Origin: Silene latifolia
Lineage: Eukaryota; Streptophyta; Magnoliopsida; Caryophyllales; Caryophyllaceae
Assembly (NCBI RefSeq): GCF_048544455.1
Contig: NC_133532.1
Span: forward strand, 88,615,156 to 88,679,155
Direction of reading: 5' to 3'
Length of the DNA stretch: 64,000 bases
Both the position numbers and the translations under genes were made by a program. The notes beneath the pieces were generated by a model. The model made no database searches. It had not been told where the DNA came from and was given only the letters and a program-made list of their open reading frames with translations. Below, piece by piece: positions 56,135 to 64,000 of the stretch (position 1 is the stretch's first letter; every line of letters begins with the position of its first letter).

Positions 56135-57871
56135 TGGTCGGACCCTCTCGGGCTATGTTTCGGTTACTTGTCGTTAGGAGCACCTAGACCAAAACAATAT
56201 TTATATCTCCACAAACAACTCTACTATTAGTAAAGAAGTAAGTAAAGGTCGGATCCCAAAGGACGGGTATTGAAGTAAGATTTTCGATTGCAAGTAGCGG
56301 TGTCTAGGGGTGTCACAATTTGGGGTTTGAAGTAGAAGATCACTAAACTAAATAGCAATAAAAGAAAACAAGCAAGATGATTAAAAAGGGATGTAAACAA
56401 TTGATTAAAAGCACTAGGGTGTCATGGGTTCATAGGGGATTCATGGGAATTGATCATACAAACATATTCTCAAATTATAAGCAAGCAATTATTGTTGTGA
56501 TGGATCGAGTTGGTTTATATCTTACAATCCTAGGAAGGTTTGGGTCCCGGAGCCGAATCGATTAGATTTTACAACACCTACAAGTCGACTTAATCCTCCC
56601 TAATCAACTATATGCATGGTCTAATGAGACTCGAGTTGGTTTATGTCTTACAAGTCTCATTGAAAAGGTAGGTGATGGGTAAAAAATGCAAGGATTCATA
56701 GGCTCGCATTTCATCAAACATAACATGTGCATAAGTTGAGATCACAACAAGCAAGCAAATAAACTATGAAAACATATTAGATTAAGCATGAATCATTCCC
56801 CATGTTGGTTTCCCCTAATTACCCATTAACCCTAGTTAAGGAAACTACTCACTCATTATCAAATTTGGCATGTTAACAAGGTTGTCAATCACATTAACAA
56901 AGCAAAACATGATGAATAAATGAAGATGATTAACAATAATTAAAAAGAGATTAAGAGAATTATACCTACTAATGATTCTAATAATAAAGCAAAGAATAAT
57001 AGAAGTACTTGATGAATGATTGGAAGGTTGTCAATCTCCCAATAATAACCCAAATAATGTTCAATTACCCAAAATAAAAGATGAACAAAAGAGAGATTAA
57101 GGAAATGAGATTTGTATTAAGACTTGATTAAAAGTTGATTACAAAATTAAGAAGAGATTAGAATGATATAAACTACACTAGAGATTGATAAGAAGAACAT
57201 GATTATCTAATTAGACTAATGGGGTATTTATATTGGGGATTAGGTACACAAATTAGGGTTTACTAAGGGCTTAAATGACGATTAAGTCCTTGAGGAATCG
57301 CTCCTCTCAAAAGAGATGTCGGTCTCCTTTTTGCCGGTCTTTCCGAAATATGCGCATCCTTCATGGAACAAGAAGAAAACGAAAGTTGCTGTAACACAAT
57401 CCGAGCGTCCAAGGCAACGGGACGAGCGGATTCCTTGGCTGCTAGACGAGCGGATTCCTTGGCCGGACGCTAGGATTCTGGCCGTCTTGGACGAGCGTCC
57501 CGAGGGTCAAGCCGCTCGGATTCTGGGTCAGTTTTATTCTTTTCTTCCTTTCTTCCTCCTTCTTCCAACAATCCTCGGGGATCTTGTCGGAGATGCAAGG
57601 ATCTTTCCTCATCATTGCCCATCTAATATAATATGTACAAAGGCCTTCTAGTCTTGTCTTCTCTTTGATGCTTGGTCATTGAATTCAATCAATTTAGGTC
57701 TATTTTACCATGAAAATGCAAGGTTTGCACTCCTTTCCTACCAAGGGAACAAAACCTCAAAGAATATGCAAAACAAAGGACTAAAGATAATAAATGATCT
57801 AAATATGCACTAAAAAGGATGGGAACAAGGCTAATTCGGGGACTAAATATGCTCAAATAATGGTCACATCA
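56135..57871 (-). repeat. Athila A2 5' LTR
   Basis: 1737 bp. On the minus strand it begins TGATGTGACCATTATTTGAGC at 57871 and ends CGACCA at 56135. It matches the A1 LTRs. The CG-rich motif array lies at about 57400-57530 with units such as GACGAGCGGATTCC. Confidence 0.92.
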
Positions 57872-57887
57872 AAGACACCTTGGATTG

Positions 57888-57951
57888 AGTGGGAGATTGT
57901 AATAGGACATGAGAATTGGTGTCGCACACTTGTCTTGGACAAGTGGGAGAT
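57888..57951 (+). other. Copia G polypurine tracts and inverted repeat
   Basis: AGTGGGAGATT at 57888-57898 and a second tract AAGTGGGAGATT ending at 57951-57952. Between them is CACTTGTC-TTG-GACAAGTG (57927-57945). Confidence 0.8.
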
Positions 57952-59217
57952 TGGTGGAGTATGTGTACTCAACAATAGTGCGATCACATGTTTAAATCTT
58001 AAATTAAGAATACGTAAGGGATGATTCATTTATATAGTCAACTGATCAACATTAATCAGTAATGATTAGCTAACTAGAGTTTGACATTACTGTCGTTTGA
58101 CGGTGGTGATCAGTTGATCCCTTAAGGTCACACCTATAGGATGAGACCCAAATAAATAATTAATTAATTGTATTCGATATGGATTAATTAATCACTTATT
58201 TATATGAGTTGGATTTTGTATCTTATTGTAGTGTGATTAAATAAGATTCTATTTAGTGGATTAATATATTAATTTACTAAATTATGTTGAGGTTTTGTAA
58301 ATATTTCGAGGTAGAGGTAATTAGTTATTTACATTTACAAGAGGTTGTAAATTTAACTAACTAGCTATTATGGGACCCATTATATGTTAATATAATGGTA
58401 AAATATTACTCAATAAGTTGAGTGAATATATATGTTTATTAATTTGTCACATAATTATTGTATGATCAAATTAATATTTAATTATGTAAGATAATTAAAC
58501 ATAAGACTTATAAGCATTTGTGGGACAAATATTATAAGACAAAAATGGACCAAAATAGGGCATGGCCACCAGTTTTTAGAGTAGATAGGACACTTGTCCT
58601 AAGTCGTCTATTTTGCCTAAAACTCTTATGACACAAGCACCACTTGTGATGTTGCCTCTACATAATATGACACTACCAATAAAGCATTTACATGTGATTT
58701 TTGAGAAGACAAAAATGCTGTATAAAGAGCACTTTGGCCGGAACTTTCAATAAGAGAGAAGAACATTTATTGTTCTCAATATTTCTCATATTAATTCTCT
58801 CTAGATGCTGAACTCTTCCTCACATGCAAAACCTCAAAAAACACTCAAATACTAATATTTGTTATATATTACTAGTGTAGTAATATTAGTAATATTAGTA
58901 AATATTAAGGATACATTACTACATAATATATAGTTAACATTAGTAGTAATTTTGTGTTAAATCTTGGGTGCAATCAAAAGGAGGGCTCCTAATGTAGAGT
59001 CTTGGAGGATTATCCTAATACTTATTATAGCTCAAGAACAATTGAAGGTAGGAGACCTTACTTGTGCCCATTTCGTTCCATACAACAATGTAAGGGACAT
59101 TTTTCCTTTCCTTATTCTTTTAATTTGTTATGCATGCACTAGATCCACTATGACAAATTTAATATGTTGATTAAATCACTATTATAAATGTCTAAAAATA
59201 GGTATATGAACCTAACA
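57952..59217 (+). repeat. Copia G LTR
   Basis: 1266 bp from TGGTGGAGTATGTGTAC (terminus TGG instead of the family TGT) to TATGAACCTAACA. Same family as the other copia LTRs here. Confidence 0.9.
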
Positions 59218-59219
59218 AT

Positions 59220-59231
59220 TGGTATCAGAGC
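59220..59231 (+). other. Copia G primer binding site (tRNA-Met initiator)
   Basis: TGGTATCAGAGC, two bases after the LTR end. Confidence 0.92.
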
Positions 59232-61290
59232 ATAGGATGTTGCATGCATAATCGATTTATAGTTTTTTCGAGTTATTAGTAACTTAATTAAAACTAAAAA
59301 ATTTGTGATTTATTAGATATAGTCACTAAATATTGATGCATGTTGTATATTCTAGTCCTAAAATGTATTTAGGTCATTTTTATGATTTATGGTATTTTAT
59401 TGCTTACTTTAATGATTTTTAGTAATTTTATTACATTTTTATGATTAAAATGGTATTTAAAATGCTAAAAAATAGTTAAACATAGTCTCTGACCTTGAAA
59501 TTTTTATATGACCTCACATGCATATTTTACTTATTTTATGTAAAATTTCGTATAAATTTGATTTATTTTGCATGATTTATGATTTTTATGATATAAAAAT
59601 GAATTAAATGGAGGTAAAATGGTTAAATATAGTTAAGCTTCGAAACAGGCCATGATATTTTAATATGTTGTCACATACACATTTTACTCATTGTGTGTAA
59701 AATTTAAGATGAACTTGATTCATTTTGCATAATTTATGAATTTTTAAAGTAAAAATAACATAAATAGTGACTATTTTAGCAAAAATAGCTAAAATAAAAT
59801 ACATGGTATGAGAAAATTGTTTTAAGTTGAATTTATATCCCACTTATCAGATCTAAAGGTGTAAAATTGATTAGATTAAATTTTGTATGCTTTAGATGTT
59901 TTATTTGATAAAACCGATAAATCGCAACTACATTTTTCTCGAAATAAATTCGAAAATTTTAACCATGATTTTTGACATTATGAGTGTCATGGATATATTT
60001 CAGAATGTTCAAAAATTTAAAATTCAAAATTTTAAATTATTGTAATTAAATTTGGATTTATTTCATAAATGTTATGATTTTAGGGTCAAAATGAGCATAA
60101 AATCATGTCAAGTTGAATTATTAACAAAAATTGAGTAATGACTAATTTTTGAGTCCTAATAGTGTTAGGATAATTATCTTGGACTAAAATTAGATTTTAG
60201 TATTAAAATACGATTTTAATAAGTTAAAATCTTGCATTTCTATAAAATCGGGTTATATGATTGATATAAGTTAAATAGGGCGATTTGGCATGATAGACAC
60301 ATATTATAATGTTGCATATTTTATTTATGCAATTTTGAATTATGTAATTTTATCTTAGTATGGCCTTAGTTTTAATCGATATTACCCGTAATGTAATGGA
60401 ATATTGATTCAGTTGTAATTTAATGTGTTCTCGTATCACTTTTATTTTTAATAGTTTTTTTTTTCATATTACAAATGTATAATAGGAATAGCTATGTATT
60501 TTTATTATTATTTTTAATCCCGGAATTCCTTCAAGACGGTGCCATTAGAAAATGCGTTCCGACGAGACGGTGTTCTAGGGAGGCGTGCCACTTGAAGATT
60601 CTAAGTACCAAAGGAGTTGGTTTCCGAATTTGTAATAGATTATTTGATTTTCTAGTTTAGGATGGCCATACTAGGAATTTATTATTTGCTTTGCATTTCT
60701 TTTAATATGTTGCATGCATTGCCAAATCACCATAACAACACATGCATATCATATCGAGTCATCGACCGTGTCAATTATAATTATCGAGAATTCAATTTTT
60801 AATTCACTTAAAATAGATAGATAATAAATTGACATGACCTCTAACTAAATTTTAAAATTGAGATTAGCCTTACCAAATAGTAGGACCCATGAATCCTCGT
60901 AACATTTGGGGTAGGTTCGATTTTCCCGAGGTGCCTTCATTTATCATGGGGTAAGTGAGGTAATAAAACGTTATTACACGCGAAATTTGATTGGTCTCAA
61001 CGGGATATTATGACTAGTCTTATGTTCCGGGGCTAGAGTTGGGTTTTATGAAAAACATCGACCGAGAGTTCTAAAGTAGAATAAATTAAAGAGTTAATTC
61101 ACCAAATTTGTATAAAGTATGGGATGTATCGGTTTCCCCGTGCCCATATTTGTATAAAGATGGATCTCGGAATTATTTATTATAGTTGGGTAGAGGTCAC
61201 TATATAAATGCTATACTTGTATTTACAAGTATTATAACGATAAATGTTAATTGTTTCCTTCATCTCCGTTTTTGTAGTTATTTATCCGCA
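59232..61290 (+). other. Copia G untranslated leader
   Basis: About 2.06 kb, AT-rich, no gene. The ATCGACCGAGAGTTCTA block near 61058 and the block near 60500-60640 recur in copia A, C and E. The small frame at 60475-60660 lies in this conserved block without a known domain. Confidence 0.75.
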
Positions 61291-61815
61291 ATGGATTCAT
61301 CTAATACTCTTACATCAATCACCATTAATTCATGGCTCCAATCATTCAATAAAAAATGCTCCTTGTATGATAATGGTACGACTAGAGAACTACGCTTTGG
61401 CATTGGTGAGGATGGAAATCTTTGCTACCTTACCACTTCTACACCTCCAACTCCCATATTCATGCCTACCTCTAAGGTAAGAGAACCTTGTGAGGAGAAT
61501 CTCACAAATTCCATGGCATCCTTGTTTGAAGAAGCAAGGAGAAATATTATATTGAGTGAGAGTTCTAGCAAGAATGTCCTTGCAAGTGAAAGTAGTAATG
61601 GTATTATTAAAAAAAAGGCAAAGAAGGGTAAGAAACCCAAACCCGATAATAGATTGGAAGTGCATAGTGAGACTACCACAATCAAAACAAAGAAGGGTGT
61701 GCAATCCTACGATGAATGTCATTATTGTAATGTCATGGGCCATTGGAAGCGAAATTGCCCCAAGTATTTAAGAGATATCAAAGATGGACTTGTCACTCCA
61801 GTCCGGGTTAAGTAG
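61291..61815 (+). CDS. Copia G gag, internally deleted but open
   Basis: 174 aa from ATG 61291 (MDSSNTLTSITINSWLQSF) to TAG at 61813. The N-terminus matches copia A and E gag through the CYLTTSTPPTP portion. The central capsid helices (AIKNVLIF to the VLHSL region) are absent, and the frame rejoins just before SESSSKNVLASES, then a Lys-rich stretch and an intact CCHC knuckle (CHYCNVMGHWKRNC). The frame stays open across the deletion. Lacking the capsid core, it probably cannot assemble particles alone; whether it is translated is unknown. Confidence 0.75.
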   Translation: MDSSNTLTSITINSWLQSFNKKCSLYDNGTTRELRFGIGEDGNLCYLTTSTPPTPIFMPTSKVREPCEENLTNSMASLFEEARRNIILSESSSKNVLASESSNGIIKKKAKKGKKPKPDNRLEVHSETTTIKTKKGVQSYDECHYCNVMGHWKRNCPKYLRDIKDGLVTPVRVK

Positions 61816-61960
61816 TGTGGAAGCACTTAGCAATGGTAACGTGGATCTCCCATTAGCAAATGGATCTAGAGTAGCCGCCATTTCAAAGGGAACCTATGTG
61901 ATTGCCTTAGCTAAAGTGATTTTAAGTTGCATCTAGAGTAGCCGCCAGTTCACGGGGACT
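61816..61960 (+). pseudogene. Copia G protease to pre-integrase scrap
   Basis: One frame reads LPLANGSRVAAISKGTYVIALAK, the copia segment downstream of the protease active site (compare VGTYVLSLASGLQL of copia A). The active site itself is missing. A short ATCTAGAGTAGCCGCC stretch is repeated twice (near 61863 and 61932). Confidence 0.65.
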
Positions 61961-62707
61961 CATCCTTAATCATTAACCAAATCACTGGATCTTGGAAAAT
62001 TTAAAGTGAAGGTCTGGCACCCTATCAGGCCAGGATAGATCAGATTGCTCAATTCTTCGATTAGGTTACTTATTTACACCTGCCTCGCGAAGAAAATCAG
62101 TTTGCGGATGCTCTTGCAAAACTCGCATCCTTGATTAATATACCAGAAAATATGGTTGAAATGCCCTTATGCATTGAATGGTGATTAGAGCCAGCCTATG
62201 TACACTTCCTTACAGATGAAGAGGAAAACCCAGAGGAACCTTGGTTCAAAGCCATTCTAAATTTCAAGCTCAATGGTACATATCCACCAGATATGGATAA
62301 GAGGGGACAACGCGCAATACGCCTACTTGCCTCTCAATACTTCCTCATGCATGGAGAATTATACAAAAGAACACCACTTGGTGTCCTCTTCCGTTGCCTT
62401 GATCATTCAAAGGCACAGAAAGTGATGGAAGAAGTTCACGATGGAGAATGTGGTCCTCAGATAAGTGGACCTATGATGGCAAAGAAAATTACACGTCTAG
62501 GATATTACTGGACAAGAATGGAGTCAGATTGTATCAAATATGTCAGACATTGTCACAATTGCCAGATCTTTAGGAATGTGCAACATGTTCCTCCCTCAAT
62601 GCTATATACCGTGACATCTCCTTGGCCATTTTTTGCTTGGGGAATAGACATCATAGGGAAGATCACTCCAGCTGGGACAGGAGGACATTGTTTCATCTTA
62701 GTAGCTA
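61960..62707 (+). pseudogene. Tat/Ogre-type gypsy fragment: RNase H end and integrase start
   Basis: Translation shows HLPREENQFADALAKLASLI (C-terminal RNase H motif with the A-D-A-L-A-K-L signature) and, after TGA at about 62181, an H-H-C-C zinc domain (HDGECGPQISG, then YVRHCHNCQI) leading into the integrase core start (FFAWGIDIIGKI, first catalytic Asp) up to HCFILVAT. At that point CACTA element I begins, so the integrase core is interrupted. Lineage assigned from the EVHDGECGPH-type motif typical of Tat/Retand/Ogre. Only about 750 bp is present. Confidence 0.85.
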
Positions 62708-62724
62708 CACTACAAGAAATCCAA

Positions 62725-62935
62725 TTTCGGGCGATTTAAAATGGCGACTGACAAAAATAGTCGCCAAATTGGCGACTGAAATAAATTTCGGGCGACTAAA
62801 ATCAGTCGCTAATTTGGCGACTACCAAAATCCTTCAAATTATTGGACCTGGCGACTGGTTTTCAGAAAGGGCGACTGAAATCAGTCGCCAAATTGGCGAC
62901 TATGCCTCTTCAGTCGCCAAAGTAGTCGCCCGCTC
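62725..62935. repeat. CACTA I subterminal inverted motifs
   Basis: About a dozen copies of GGCGACTGA / TCAGTCGCC, alternating in orientation, several as back-to-back inverted pairs (GGCGACTGAAATCAGTCGCC). They are in the position of transposase-binding sites in En/Spm-type elements. Confidence 0.92.
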
Positions 62936-63785
62936 AACGATTATATCGACACACGCAGATCCTTTGTCCCCTCTCTCATACTTTACCAAAAAACATAAAC
63001 TAACAAAACAACTCAACCGCAAACAACAAATCCGACTTGTACCCGATCACCACTCCGACCACCGCTCCGACCACCATTACTGTGACGACAAGGTTCATCC
63101 TCTCCCTTATTTCGGTTCGTCCAAGGTATAATTTCTTTGTCTTAAATTTCAATTACTTTGTTTAATTTTAGATTATTTTGTTATTGTAATTAGTATTAGG
63201 ATGATTTGATATGTTTATATAAATATTTGTGTTGATTATTAGGTTTTTAATTTTAATTTAATTAGGTTTTGGTGAAATTGGGATTAAGGGTTGTGTAAAT
63301 TGGGGGTTTTGATAGTGATGATTGTGGTTATAGTAGTGTTGTTGATTTTGATTAATATTAGTTTTGTTAGTTTTGTTGATTTTGTTTATTGGTTATATTG
63401 TTTAGTGAATTAGTATAATGTTGGTAAGGTAGAAGTTATTATATGTTAGTAATGTTGAATATAGTAAGTTAGTATAAAGTTTTGTTTTTTTAAAGGTAGT
63501 AAATTATTTTAATTAGTTTGATGTGGAGTATTGTTAAAGGTAGTAATAAATTAGTATAGTTAGTATAATTTCAGTTAATTAGTATAAATTAGTATAATAT
63601 TAGTTAATTAGTATAAATTAGTATAATTTTAGTTAATTACTATAATTCGTATAAATTAGTATAATATTAATTAATTAATATAATTTTAGTTAATTAGTAT
63701 AGTTAATTAGTTTGTATGGATTATTGTTAAAGATGGTTCTATGTTTTATTTTTAAAATTATGGTTTATATATTATTTAGATTAAA
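62936..63785 (+). other. CACTA I promoter/leader region
   Basis: A C-rich stretch with CACTCCGACCACCGCTCC-type repeats (63047-63080) is followed, after CCAAGGTATAA (63120), by a long T- and AT-rich segment resembling an intron up to TTTAGATTAAA at 63775. No gene; a first non-coding exon plus intron is plausible. Confidence 0.5.
63540..63712 (+). repeat. AT-rich minisatellite
   Basis: Irregular tandem copies of TTAGTTAATTAGTATAAA and TTAGTATAATATT, at least eight units. Confidence 0.85.
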
Positions 63786-64000
63786 ATGAAGAGATTGGAA
63801 CGTGGATGGATGTACGAAGAAAGAGTAGATAAGAAGAGACGTCCTACCGCTAGATTTATAAAGGGGGTTCGTGGATTTATTGAATTTGCTAAACAAAATG
63901 ATGAATATGATTTGATAGAAAATAAACATAGATGTCCTTGTACTAAATGCAAAAACGTGAAATATCTACATGACATAGAGGTAGAAGAACATCTTTATAC
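63786..64000 (+). CDS. CACTA I transposase, N-terminal transposase-associated domain (partial)
   Basis: An open frame from ATG 63786 to the window edge (71 codons). It reads ERGWMYEERVD, then TARFIKGVRGFIEFAKQNDE, then HRCPCTKCKN and DIEVEEHLY. This matches the transposase-associated domain that opens TNP2-type transposases of CACTA elements: a W-M-Y start, a V-x-x-F-I-E-F-A segment and a C-P-C-x-x-C zinc-like motif. The start is supported by the family beginning with M-x-R-x-W. No stop is seen, so the copy could be intact, but the catalytic domain is outside the window. Confidence 0.88.
   Translation, partial: MKRLERGWMYEERVDKKRRPTARFIKGVRGFIEFAKQNDEYDLIENKHRCPCTKCKNVKYLHDIEVEEHLY

Larger units (their letters stand above)
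52973..57871 (-). mobile_element. Athila element A2, RT-less lineage, 3'-truncated
   Basis: Minus strand: 5' LTR 56135-57871, primer binding site 56113-56130, gag-protease 53190-55994, then about 200 bases of the same non-coding spacer that follows gag-protease in A1, ending at 52973. The env-position ORF and 3' LTR are missing, removed by a deletion. It belongs to the same family as A1. Confidence 0.92.
57872..61960 (+). mobile_element. Ty1/copia element G, LTR flanked by internal sequence on both sides
   Basis: 57872-57951 is the 3' end of a copia internal region (inverted repeat plus polypurine tract). Then comes an LTR (57952-59217), a primer binding site, a 2-kb leader, a shortened gag and a fragment of the post-protease region. 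So one LTR serves as both a 3' and a 5' LTR, as in a tandem copia pair sharing an LTR. It is cut on the right by the Tat/Ogre fragment. Confidence 0.85.
62708..64000 (+). mobile_element. CACTA transposon I, 5' part, runs off right edge
   Basis: Starts CACTACAAGAAATCC, the classic CACTA terminal repeat, in the middle of a gypsy integrase. It is followed by subterminal repeats and, about 1.1 kb in, by a transposase-type reading frame. The right end and target duplication are outside the window. Confidence 0.9.

Noticed and set aside
62622..63131. 169-codon frame at the right end
   Set aside because: It spans the junction of a gypsy integrase and a CACTA terminus in the wrong frame of both; it is a chance frame across subterminal repeats.

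Overview
This window is nuclear DNA of a flowering plant, taken from a repeat-dense part of a large genome. The evidence is the mix of plant-specific mobile elements: Ty1/copia elements primed by initiator tRNA-Met, Athila-type Ty3/gypsy elements primed by tRNA-Asp, Tekay-type chromoviruses, CACTA transposons and a Stowaway MITE. The sequence is AT-rich and shows no bacterial-style operons. A eudicot is likely. Caryophyllales/Caryophyllaceae is only a weak guess from overall impression. No intact ordinary host gene is visible; nearly all of the sequence is mobile elements inserted into one another.

Layout, left half. 1-401 is the start of a Tekay-type LTR on the minus strand that runs off the left edge. 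It cuts copia element A (minus; coding relics 403-2912, leader 2913-4573 and 18093-18346, 5' LTR 18361-19651). Athila element A1 (plus, 4574-18087) sits in that leader and is bounded by a TTAAC target duplication. It has LTRs of exactly 1763 bp, a gag-protease pseudogene and an env-position ORF, but no reverse transcriptase or integrase. A solo Tekay-type LTR (minus, 12421-14884, TSD TGTAG) is inserted in A1. Copia A itself lies in the 5' LTR of Tekay element B (plus, 19652-27504), a complete but heavily stop-ridden chromovirus.

Middle. 27505-28874 and 37639-38441 are the two sides of a stretch split by copia element C (minus, 28880-37633, TSD AATGG). These flanks carry hints of a decayed host gene. 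C has near-identical LTRs around long-dead coding sequence. From 38442 follows Athila element D (plus), a different lineage that retains RT, RNase H and integrase. It abuts copia element E (plus, 42520-52972), which is split by CACTA element F (43850-49416, TSD TGG). F holds foreign fragments, including a LINE-type zinc finger, a Stowaway MITE and a possible host exon.

Right. Athila A2 (minus, 52973-57871) belongs to the same RT-less lineage as A1 and keeps an open gag-protease frame of about 934 codons. Next come copia G (plus; an LTR with internal sequence on both sides, leader, and a shortened gag), a Tat/Ogre-type gypsy fragment (61960-62707), and the start of a CACTA transposon (62708 onward) whose first transposase exon runs off the right edge.

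How the parts relate: A1 and A2 supply capsid and protease but no polymerase, so they would depend on polymerase from other elements; D shows that polymerase-bearing Athila exist in the same genome. Copia C likewise looks mobilised in trans. Each gypsy family carries its own array of short CG-rich or palindromic motifs in LTRs or leaders, which is the least explained structural feature here.
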